This document shows, piece after piece, positions 1-4,917 of a DNA stretch of 5,170 bases; position 1 is the first letter of the stretch; every line of letters starts with the position of its first letter. Made by a program: the position numbers and the translations under genes. Origin of the DNA: JAUWKC01 sp035529895 (GTDB lineage: Bacteria; Planctomycetota; Phycisphaerae; Sedimentisphaerales; Anaerobacaceae); assembly GCA_035529895.1 (NCBI GenBank), contig DATKVV010000011.1:1-5170 (forward strand). Direction: 5' to 3'. Under the pieces are notes generated by a model. That model was not told the DNA's origin. It did not search any database and saw nothing but the letters and a program-made list of their open reading frames with translations.

Positions 1-55
1 CAACCAGTTGTATTCGTTCTTCACTTGTCAATTCTACTACATATTTCTTTTGCAT
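1..55 (-). CDS. IS630-family transposase, N-terminal 18 residues (partial)
   Basis: Only the first 18 codons are inside the window, reading MQKKYVVELTSEERIQLV from an ATG at 55-53. I recognise this as an IS630 transposase start because it aligns with the start of the related gene at 533 (MDKYVVELTSEE) and with the common family opening K-Y-x-V-x-L-T-x-E-E. This part leads into the helix-turn-helix DNA-binding domain. The DDE catalytic domain would lie outside the window. A Shine-Dalgarno site (TAAGGAG, complement of 64-70) sits 8 bases before the ATG, which supports the start. The gene is too short here for codon statistics, so the call rests on similarity to its neighbour. Confidence 0.8.
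   Translation of the reverse strand, partial: MQKKYVVELTSEERIQLV
16..44. repeat. Repeat copy 1 (transposase 5' coding sequence)
   Basis: These 29 bases match 497-525 at 27 positions, including an exact 19-base run (GTTCTTCACTTGTCAATTC). It is not an independent repeat: it is the homologous start of two IS630 transposase genes (codons for V-V-E-L-T-S-E-E). It shows how closely the two nested elements are related. Confidence 0.8.
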
Positions 56-63
56 TTTGTGGT

Positions 64-70
64 CTCCTTA
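64..70 (-). promoter_or_regulatory. Ribosome binding site of the left IS630 transposase
   Basis: The minus strand reads TAAGGAG, 8 bases before the ATG at 55. The older relative at 533 has AAGGAG at the same 8-base spacing (542-547), so the site is conserved between the two elements and fixes both starts. Confidence 0.7.
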
Positions 71-123
71 CCGACTTTTTTTATTCATATCGGCAAAAAA
101 ACCACTATGCCTGCATCTTATAA

Positions 124-137
124 GTTACAGACTACTA
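124..137 (-). repeat. Terminal inverted repeat of the left IS630 element
   Basis: The minus strand reads TAGTAGTCTGTAAC inward from 137. It matches 13 of 14 bases with the end of the right-hand element at 4902-4915 and shares TAGTAGTCTGT with the relic end at 618-628. The position just inside the broken transposase frame at 139 supports this as the true element boundary. Confidence 0.75.
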
Positions 138-138
138 G

Positions 139-533
139 CACAATCCCCAACTCGACCAATTTGTCTGCCAGCAGTCGCAAGTTCCATTGATTCTTTCCTT
201 CCGGCGGCTGGCCACAACGCAAGGCAAGCAAATGCGCCTCAACTTTGCCGTCAACAATCCGTTTGCGGGAAGGACGGTCCTGCTTTTGCGTTCCAGAGAT
301 GCCTGTAATCCCTGCTCGACGAACTGCCTTCGAATGCGGTGGATTGTATTGCTGTGAATGCCAAAGGCCTCTGAAATCTGTTTGTCCGTCCAGGCCGGAC
401 CACCTTGCGATTCGTCCGACCGGAGCAAAACGCGGGCGTGAGTAATTCTTCGAGCAGCCGTTTTGCCTTTCGAGACCAGTCCGTTCAATTCTCTCGGTTC
501 TTCACTTGTCAATTCCACTACATACTTGTCCAT
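139..533 (-). pseudogene. IS630-family transposase, frameshifted N-terminal fragment
   Basis: The gene starts at ATG 533-531 and encodes the N-terminal DNA-binding part of an IS630 transposase. A helix-turn-helix is visible around residues 48-75 (TDKQISEAFGIHSNTIHRI), followed by the family's R-R-x-F-V-E-Q-G-L-x-A-x-L-E-R-K linker. Family-like sequence in this frame ends at about residue 84 and resumes one base back, from about 287, as KQDRPSRKRIVDGKVEAHLL and then QPPEGKNQWNLRLLADKLVE. The shift falls at a run of four T (284-287 on the plus strand); one extra base there would restore a continuous protein. The second frame reaches GIV at 139 and is then cut by the next IS end. Family members are about 340-370 residues and only about 131 remain, so no catalytic DDE domain is present. 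The first-frame tail after the shift is not real protein. Confidence 0.85.
497..525. repeat. Repeat copy 2 (transposase 5' coding sequence)
   Basis: Partner of 16-44, with two mismatches over 29 bases. It is the homologous start region of the older IS630 transposase. Confidence 0.8.
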
Positions 534-541
534 AGCCGATT

Positions 542-547
542 CTCCTT
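542..547 (-). promoter_or_regulatory. Ribosome binding site of the relic transposase
   Basis: The minus strand reads AAGGAG, 8 bases before the ATG at 533. It supports this start for the relic transposase. Confidence 0.65.
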
Positions 548-614
548 AACAAAAACCGAGATATCCTGTCCTTATGGAGACATCGGCAAGAAACACTTAC
601 TTACATTCTCAAAC

Positions 615-628
615 TTGACAGACTACTA
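615..628 (-). repeat. Terminal inverted repeat of the IS630 relic
   Basis: The minus strand reads TAGTAGTCTGTCAA inward from 628. The first 11 bases are identical to the end of the left element at 127-137. On the plus strand, in-frame integrase sequence begins right after it, which places the insertion junction at the TA at 627-628. Confidence 0.7.
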
Positions 629-1305
629 ATGGGTTCAGCGATAGAGGATGTGTAAGTTGGGACATGCTGATTATTGTGGCCATGTGCACTGCTATGAGGC
701 GTGGAGAGCTTCTTAAGACAACCTGGCGAGACATTGACTTTGATAGACAAACCATTGATTTTTCGCCCAAAAAGAATACAGCTTACACTTGGGAATGGCG
801 CATAAAGGATACTGATCGACACTCTCTACCACTAACTGATAAGGTAGTTCAGATTTTAGCTTATTACCAATCAAGACAGGCTAATGGGTATCCTTATGTG
901 TTTATACACCCGAAACGCTATGACCACATAAAACTTCTGCGGCAACAAGCCAAATGGTCAGTATGTCATGGCATATGTCCAGTCAACAATTTGACTCGCC
1001 AATTCAAGGCTATATTAAAACTTGCTGGCATTAACCACGGTGAATTTCACGATTTAAGACGAACTTGTTTGACCCGCTGGCTGTGTAATGGTCTCGCCGA
1101 ATACGATGTAATGAATCTTGCTGGACATGCAGAATTTGAAACCACCCACAGATTCTACTTAGCTGTTCAAGAAGATCTTTTACAACGTGCTCAAAGAGCA
1201 ACTACCCAAGCAATGAGCAACAATTTTGTTGCAAATCTGTTGCAGCAGCCTAACAAGACCTCTGAAGCCCCAAATGAAAACGACGCAAGTATCCAAAAAC
1301 AATAG
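629..1305 (+). pseudogene. Tyrosine recombinase/integrase, catalytic C-terminal half (5' truncated by IS630)
   Basis: Site-specific recombinase of the phage/genomic-island integrase type, which would cut and rejoin DNA at attachment sites. Numbering from the ATG at 664, the catalytic set is complete: Arg12 in AMRRGEL, a candidate Lys48 in the beta-hairpin (RIKDTDRHSLPL), His129 and Arg132 in HDLRRT, His155 in LAGH, and the nucleophile Tyr165 in HRFY. Integrase-like residues in this frame continue upstream of 664 (SWDMLIIVAMCTAMRRGEL) as far as the IS end. The ATG is therefore an internal Met and not the original start, and no Shine-Dalgarno site precedes it. The core- and arm-binding N-terminal domains (roughly 150-200 residues in intact relatives) are missing. 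Base composition is visibly richer in A+T than in waaA, in line with a foreign origin. It converges on the tRNA-Arg gene and ends 10 bases from it. A stable truncated catalytic domain could still be made, but normal integration is unlikely. Confidence 0.85.
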
Positions 1306-1315
1306 ACTTACTTAA

Positions 1316-1340
1316 CGTCCCCGAGAGGACTCGAACCTCT
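1316..1340. other. Putative integrase attachment site (tRNA-Arg 3' end)
   Basis: The 3' end of the tRNA (T arm and acceptor strand) faces the convergent integrase gene 10 bases away. Tyrosine-recombinase elements commonly use such tRNA 3' ends as attB and leave a direct repeat of this segment at the far end of the island. No second copy of the segment is present in this window. The exact crossover point cannot be read from the sequence, so the span given is approximate. Confidence 0.5.
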
Positions 1341-1389
1341 AACCTTCGGCTCCGGAGGCCAACGCTCTGTCCAATTGAGCTACGGGGAC
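1316..1389 (-). tRNA. tRNA-Arg (anticodon CCG)
   Basis: A full cloverleaf of 74 bases can be folded by eye on the minus strand. It has a perfect 7-bp acceptor stem (GTCCCCG/CGGGGAC), D stem GCTC/GAGC, and anticodon stem TTGGC/GCCGA with one T-G pair. The anticodon loop is CTCCGGA, which places anticodon CCG at 1355-1353. The variable loop is AGGTT, the T stem AGAGG/CCTCT and the T loop TTCGAGT. The discriminator is G, and CCA is not encoded, so it must be added enzymatically. It reads CGG codons. The gene is intact although an integrase fragment abuts its 3' end, as expected when integration rebuilds the tRNA 3' half. Confidence 0.96.
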
Positions 1390-1406
1390 GAAAAACCACA
1401 CTGCTC

Positions 1407-1435
1407 CATTTACTCCAAAACCGCAGGTAAGTCAA
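1407..1435 (-). promoter_or_regulatory. Likely promoter of tRNA-Arg
   Basis: On the minus strand TTGACT (1435-1430) is followed after 17 bases by TAAATG (1412-1407), about 18 bases before the mature tRNA 5' end. The -35 box is good and the -10 box is weak (3 of 6 matches), so the call is tentative. Confidence 0.4.
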
Positions 1436-1494
1436 GAACATAACCCGCTATTCCGCTCCATTTGCCGTCCACAGCCTTTTTTTGCGTGAACATT

Positions 1495-1538
1495 TCGCCC
1501 CTCTATGCTATAATAAGATATAGTTGAGAAAGGGGCGA
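1495..1538. promoter_or_regulatory. 8-bp inverted repeat flanking the protease promoter
   Basis: TCGCCCCT (1495-1502) and AGGGGCGA (1531-1538) are perfect reverse complements separated by 28 bases. The left arm lies just upstream of the -10 box and the right arm overlaps the ribosome binding region. The left arm is upstream of the expected transcript start, so it cannot form an RNA hairpin; if it matters, it would act as a DNA operator. It could also be chance. Confidence 0.3.
1506..1514 (+). promoter_or_regulatory. Extended -10 promoter of the dockerin aspartic protease gene
   Basis: TGCTATAAT combines a consensus TATAAT (1509-1514) with the TGN extension. No good -35 is present at 17 bases (GTGAAC at 1486-1491 is poor), as is typical for extended -10 promoters. 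Transcription would start near 1521 and give a leader of about 25 bases. Confidence 0.6.
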
Positions 1539-1545
1539 TGCCCAA

Positions 1546-3204
1546 ATGTTTTGTAAAATAAGTCTTTTCCACCCGAGAACACACTTCCACCCACTGCTTC
1601 TGGTTCTCGTGCTCTGGACCGCTGTCGCTACTGCCGAGCGGCCAGGATGGCAGAGTCGTGAAGTGGACTGGAGGGCAAGCCGGGGTGCTCGAATCAGGGC
1701 CATTCACTACCCTGCCGACAAACCTCCGCCTATGCTCACCGACCGGCAGCAATTTCAACAGAGGCAACCGAGAAAACAAATACGCTACGCTAAAACGGCC
1801 ACCGAGCTTCAAACCTTTGCCCAAACCCTCCCTGAACCCATCGTTGCACTTGTCTTCGACTCGCCCCCCATAGACGGGTTTGTTCCCTTTGTCGCTCTCT
1901 CGGTCACTGACGCACGCATCGATGACCCGCTTAATCCCTATAAGAGCGATGCCTGCAGCGTAAACTACCTGACAGGCGACTACCTGACCGATAATCCCGA
2001 GTCCGACTATGCCATCGCAGTTTTCGACACCGGTGCCAGTGCAAACCTCATTAGTTACATTGACGCCTACCGGACGGGAATCGACCCCGATTTTATCACC
2101 AACTCTCCGGTGATACTCCAGGGCGCTACCGGTCAGGCCGTGGCCTGGGCAAGTCAGGCCCTCGGTATCTTCATCGACGGCCTGGACGTAATCGAACCCA
2201 ACGGCCTGCTTCCGGACAATTCCGGCATGGCCGGCGAATACAATGTCTCTATCATCGTTGGCGACCCCATTGAGTCGCCTAATATGCCAACCGCTGTAGG
2301 TGCGCCCTTTGCAATCTTCTTTACCACCGTTTTCTGCAACAATAACCAACTCATCTTTACCGTAGACAACAATGACGTCAATGTGCCGTGCGTGCGTGTC
2401 TACGACCATTCTGACTCCCGCATCCCATACTATTCCAACAAGATAAACCTAGAGCTTCGCCCCACACAGGTAAGCTTCGTCCAGTACTTCCCATGCGTCG
2501 AAATCTTTCCTGGAGACTGCCCCTACGGCGACGGTGCACCAATTACCCCCACCATCATAGTCGACGGCTGGTGGACATACCAGGGCCTGTTCTTTGTCTC
2601 CAGCGTCGACCTTAGACATAAGGCCAAAAGCGCGATTGACAAAGACGGATTCATGTTTGACACCGGCGCCCAGGTCACCGTGATAAACGATGCTATTCGC
2701 AGCCGGCTGGCCCTCAATGCCTACGACCCCTGCTTTGTCGTCTCGATTATTGATGTTACCGGTGAGGTCGTTGATGCCAACGGCTATTACATTGACTCTC
2801 TTGAAATTGTCGCCTCTCCGGAATGGCTGACCTTCACCAATGTACCGGTAATCGTGCTCGATGTGGCGTCACCGGAAGGCGGCTTCCTCGATGGCGTCAT
2901 TGGCACAAACCTATTTAACGATTTGAACTTCCTCATCCGAGGGGGAGGTCTGTTCGGAATGGGCGCGCCCTACATCAGATTCGACCCCATCTGCCGAATT
3001 GCCGGCGATATCGCCCCCGCATGTGGCGACTGCAGCGTCGATTTTCTCGACCTCGACGAACTCGCCGACCACTGGCTGGAAATCTCGTCTGAGCCCACCT
3101 GGAATCCGCGGGCCGATTTGGCGCCACTATCTGCACCCGATGGGTTAATTGATTTCCGCGATTTTGCCGTGCTGGCCGAACACTGGCTCCAGCCTGCGCC
3201 CTAA
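1546..3204 (+). CDS. Secreted two-lobed aspartic protease-like protein with C-terminal dockerin-like domain
   Basis: Predicted exported endopeptidase-like protein of 552 residues; the function is inferred from motifs. Residues 1-30 form a signal peptide, with hydrophobic core LLLVLVLWTAV and a likely cut after A-T-A at 30. Residues 31-100 are a Q/R/P-rich segment with no recognised fold. Two aspartic-protease signatures follow: FDTGASANLIS (Asp161) and FDTGAQVTVI (Asp372). Each has a later hydrophobic-hydrophobic-Gly element (SIIVGDP, about 235-241, and DGVIGTNLF, about 449-457). Two D-T-G-A motifs 211 residues apart suggest a pepsin-like bilobed enzyme in one chain, though each motif resembles retropepsins. 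Residues 487-511 and 523-549 are the two dockerin-like helix-loop repeats, ending in ADHWL and AEHWL; this planctomycete domain probably binds calcium and anchors the protein to partners or the cell surface. The start at 1546 is preceded by GAGAAAGGGG (1526-1535). The next gene, waaA, has its own promoter, so an operon is not implied. The specific family is not recognised and activity is unproven. Confidence 0.8.
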   Translation: MFCKISLFHPRTHFHPLLLVLVLWTAVATAERPGWQSREVDWRASRGARIRAIHYPADKPPPMLTDRQQFQQRQPRKQIRYAKTATELQTFAQTLPEPIVALVFDSPPIDGFVPFVALSVTDARIDDPLNPYKSDACSVNYLTGDYLTDNPESDYAIAVFDTGASANLISYIDAYRTGIDPDFITNSPVILQGATGQAVAWASQALGIFIDGLDVIEPNGLLPDNSGMAGEYNVSIIVGDPIESPNMPTAVGAPFAIFFTTVFCNNNQLIFTVDNNDVNVPCVRVYDHSDSRIPYYSNKINLELRPTQVSFVQYFPCVEIFPGDCPYGDGAPITPTIIVDGWWTYQGLFFVSSVDLRHKAKSAIDKDGFMFDTGAQVTVINDAIRSRLALNAYDPCFVVSIIDVTGEVVDANGYYIDSLEIVASPEWLTFTNVPVIVLDVASPEGGFLDGVIGTNLFNDLNFLIRGGGLFGMGAPYIRFDPICRIAGDIAPACGDCSVDFLDLDELADHWLEISSEPTWNPRADLAPLSAPDGLIDFRDFAVLAEHWLQPAP

Positions 3205-3229
3205 CAACCTGCCTTACCCCGGCAATTGT

Positions 3230-3258
3230 TTGACATAACCACAGCCGGCAAATATGAT
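3230..3258 (+). promoter_or_regulatory. Sigma-70-type promoter of waaA
   Basis: A perfect -35 TTGACA (3230-3235), an optimal 17-base spacer and a -10 TATGAT (3253-3258, 5 of 6) lie upstream of waaA. Transcription would begin near 3265 and leave a leader of about 23 bases. This indicates that waaA is transcribed independently of the protease gene ahead of it. Confidence 0.75.
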
Positions 3259-3274
3259 TATGCAACCGTTTTCC

Positions 3275-3280
3275 GGAGAG
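3275..3280 (+). promoter_or_regulatory. Ribosome binding site of waaA
   Basis: GGAGAG lies 7 bases before the ATG at 3288 and supports that start. Confidence 0.7.
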
Positions 3281-3287
3281 ACCGCAG

Positions 3288-4586
3288 ATGAGATTCATAT
3301 TTGACTTGGCGTATTTGCTGGCCGCTGTCGCCCTGACCCCGATGGTTGTATACCGAATGGTCAGGTACAAACGCTACCGGGCAGGCTGGGCCCACAGATT
3401 CGGCAGAATCAGCCGCAAAGATCCCGAAAAAAGATGTATCTGGCTCCACGCCGTAAGCGTCGGCGAAGTCAACGCGACCAGCACCCTCGTCGGAGAGCTT
3501 CAAGACAGGCTGCCGGATTTCGAAATCGTAATCAGCACCACCACCGACACCGGCTTTGCCCGGGCCGCCGCCCTTTACGGCCGCGACCTGCAAGTATTCT
3601 ACTTCCCCCTCGATTTTTCCTGGGTTATGCGCCGCGCCTTCCGACAAATGCGGCCAGCCATCTGCCTGCTGATGGAACTTGAAGTCTGGCCCAACTTCGT
3701 CCAAATCGCCTACCAGCTAAATGTCCCCGTTGTCGTGGTAAACGGCAGAATAACGCAAAGAAGCTTTTCCCGATACAGCAAAATAAAGCCGATTGCCAAA
3801 AGTATATTCCAAAAGGTAAGCCTTACTCTCGCCCAGACCGGCCAATACGCCGAGCGCTTCAAGGCAATCGGCTGCGCCCCCGATAAAGTAATTGTCACCA
3901 ACTCGCTGAAATACGACACCGCCCAAGTCGCCGACGAAGTCGAAGGCGCAGACGCCCTCGCGTCCAAACTCAAAATCGAAAAGAGCGACAAATTGTGGGT
4001 AGCCGGCGGCACCGGCAACAACGAAGAAAAGATTTTGCTCGAAGTCTACAAGAAGCTCAGACAACAAGACCGGTTCGCAGACCTGCGCCTAGCCATTATC
4101 CCGCGCAAGCCTGAAAGATTTGACGAAGTCGCCCAGCTCATCACCGACGTCGGCTTTGATTTTGTCCGCTACGGTTCTCTCAAGAACACCGACGCCCGCG
4201 CCCCCATCAAAGCCCCGATTATCCTCGGCGACACCATGGGCGACCTGCGAAAATTCTACTCACTGGCGTCGGTCATCTTCGCCGGCCGCTCCCTCGTGCC
4301 CATGGGTGGCTCCGATATGATTGAGGCGGCCGCCCTCGGAAAATGCACCATATTCGGCCCGCACACCTTCAACTTCCGGCAAACCGTCGAAGACCTTCTG
4401 GAAGGCCGGGGCGCTATCCTCGTCAAAGACCCGCAGGAACTGCTCGAAATTATGCAGAAATGCCTCAGCGACCCCGACTTCACTCAGAAGACCGCCCAAA
4501 ACGGGCGAGCAGTAATCAAAAAAAATCAGGGCGCCACCAAAAAAACTGTTGACCAAATCGCAAAGCTATTGAGTGCCGCCCAATAA
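3288..4586 (+). CDS. waaA: 3-deoxy-D-manno-octulosonic acid (Kdo) transferase
   Basis: WaaA (KdtA, glycosyltransferase family GT30) moves Kdo from CMP-Kdo to the lipid A precursor on the inner face of the cytoplasmic membrane, the first step of the LPS inner core. The 432-residue length is normal for the family. Residues 1-22 form an N-terminal membrane anchor (FIFDLAYLLAAVALTPMVVY). The N-terminal acceptor domain has HAVSVGEV at 54-61, with Glu60 the expected catalytic base, STTTDTG at 83-89, ELEVWPN at 130-136 and VNGRITQRSF at 151-160. The C-terminal nucleotide-sugar domain has AGGTGNNEE (239-247), IPRKPERFDEV (271-281), GDTMGDL (314-320), the GRSLVPMGGSDMIEAAALG segment (333-351) and FGPHTFNFR (356-364). 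Two usual motifs are altered: the His of A-G-S-T-H is replaced by Gly, and G-G-H-N-P-L-E-P reads GGSDMIEA with the Glu kept. The frame is intact. No other LPS gene is in the window, and whether one or several Kdo are added cannot be judged. Confidence 0.95.
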   Translation: MRFIFDLAYLLAAVALTPMVVYRMVRYKRYRAGWAHRFGRISRKDPEKRCIWLHAVSVGEVNATSTLVGELQDRLPDFEIVISTTTDTGFARAAALYGRDLQVFYFPLDFSWVMRRAFRQMRPAICLLMELEVWPNFVQIAYQLNVPVVVVNGRITQRSFSRYSKIKPIAKSIFQKVSLTLAQTGQYAERFKAIGCAPDKVIVTNSLKYDTAQVADEVEGADALASKLKIEKSDKLWVAGGTGNNEEKILLEVYKKLRQQDRFADLRLAIIPRKPERFDEVAQLITDVGFDFVRYGSLKNTDARAPIKAPIILGDTMGDLRKFYSLASVIFAGRSLVPMGGSDMIEAAALGKCTIFGPHTFNFRQTVEDLLEGRGAILVKDPQELLEIMQKCLSDPDFTQKTAQNGRAVIKKNQGATKKTVDQIAKLLSAAQ

Positions 4587-4598
4587 GTACCCCGCTAA

Positions 4599-4772
4599 AC
4601 CAAAACCAAAAACCGCGGTCGCTTTGGGTGGCTAACAGTGGCCTCCCAACGGAGCACACTCGGTGATGAAAATTGGAACGCAATCTGCGATATCTCAGAG
4701 CCGCCTGACGGCATTATCGACCAACGCGACCTCGCCATCTTCGCCGCAAATTACCTCTTAGGCGCGCAATAA
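4599..4772 (+). pseudogene. Remnant of a dockerin-domain gene, 3' end
   Basis: The frame ending at TAA 4770-4772 carries WNAICDISEPPDGIIDQRD followed by LAIFAANYLLGAQ. This is the second helix-loop repeat and C-terminus of a planctomycete dockerin-like domain. It aligns with the end of the protein at 1546-3204, where WNPRADLAP precedes PDGLIDFRDFAVLAEHWL. Upstream the frame is open only back to 4599, with an in-frame stop at 4596. It holds no first repeat, no enzyme domain, no ATG and no ribosome binding site; GTG at 4638 is the only possible start and is unconvincing. It is best read as the leftover 3' end of a lost exported-protein gene. A translated 44-residue peptide cannot be excluded. 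Confidence 0.65.
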
Positions 4773-4901
4773 CAAATCGCCGACCCTAACCACCCTCAAC
4801 AGAATGCCCCCAAGACTGAATTCCAAGGATTCAAGTCGCGCTTCAGACGGTCAAAACGCAATCACCCTAAAGTATTCTCAGCAAATCGTCCGATAATTCA
4901 C
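4773..4901. other. Intergenic, no recognisable feature
   Basis: Between the dockerin remnant and the right IS end I find no open frame of note, no RNA-like fold and no terminator with a T tract. A small imperfect palindrome at 4817-4833 has too short a loop to act as a terminator. The segment is probably decayed sequence from the lost dockerin gene neighbourhood. Confidence 0.5.
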
Positions 4902-4915
4902 TAGTAGTCCGTAAC
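4902..4915 (+). repeat. Terminal inverted repeat of the right IS630 element
   Basis: TAGTAGTCCGTAAC matches 13 of 14 bases of the inverted terminal repeat at 124-137 and marks the outer boundary of the element. Confidence 0.75.
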
Positions 4916-4917
4916 GC

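Larger units (their letters stand above)
1..137 (-). mobile_element. IS630-family element, 5' end only (runs off left edge)
   Basis: This is the left (transposase-start) end of an insertion sequence that reads on the minus strand and continues beyond base 1. Its outer limit is placed at 137, where the minus strand starts TAGTAGTCTGTAAC. The same terminal sequence, with small changes, is found at 615-628 and 4902-4915. The outermost TA is the usual IS630/Tc1-type target dinucleotide. Between the terminal repeat and the transposase start there are about 68 bases of leader with a Shine-Dalgarno site. The element interrupts an older relative at 138-628. Whether it is intact cannot be told, because most of it lies outside the window. 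Confidence 0.8.
138..628 (-). mobile_element. Older IS630-family element, 5' part, interrupted relic
   Basis: This is the transposase-proximal part of a second insertion sequence on the minus strand. Its outer end is at 628, where the minus strand begins TAGTAGTCTGT, followed by a leader of about 95 bases and a transposase start at 533. At 137/138 it is cut by the younger relative. Its outer end interrupts an integrase reading frame at 629. The remaining two thirds of the element, if it survives, should lie beyond the left edge of the window on the far side of the younger element. Confidence 0.8.

Noticed and set aside
664..666. ATG as the true integrase start
   Set aside because: Integrase-like sequence continues in frame upstream of it to the IS end, no ribosome binding site precedes it, and the N-terminal domain is missing, so it is an internal Met.
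1538..1561. Seven-codon upstream frame (ATG CCC AAA ... TAA) overlapping the protease start
   Set aside because: The purine-rich ribosome binding site is only 2 bases away from it, too close to serve it, and a frame this short is expected by chance.
1432..2409. Long minus-strand open frame of 325 codons opposite the protease gene
   Set aside because: It has no recognisable domain or ribosome binding site and lies antisense to a plus-strand frame with a signal peptide, two DTGA motifs and dockerin repeats. It is a by-product of the codon composition.
3210..3224. TGCC/GGCA hairpin after the protease gene as a terminator
   Set aside because: A 4-bp stem with a 7-base loop and no real T tract is too weak, and the waaA -35 box follows immediately.
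3258..3704. Minus-strand open frame of 148 codons overlapping the waaA start
   Set aside because: It is a shadow of waaA, whose motifs are unmistakable on the plus strand.
4817..4833. Imperfect palindrome TGAATTCC-AA-GGATTCA
   Set aside because: The loop would be only 2 bases, the stem has a bulge and no T tract follows, so it is not a convincing terminator or operator.
138..4901. Composite transposon carrying waaA and tRNA-Arg as cargo
   Set aside because: The interior looks like ordinary chromosome next to a tRNA-island junction and includes a housekeeping-type gene. A contig ending in repeats explains the two IS ends more simply.
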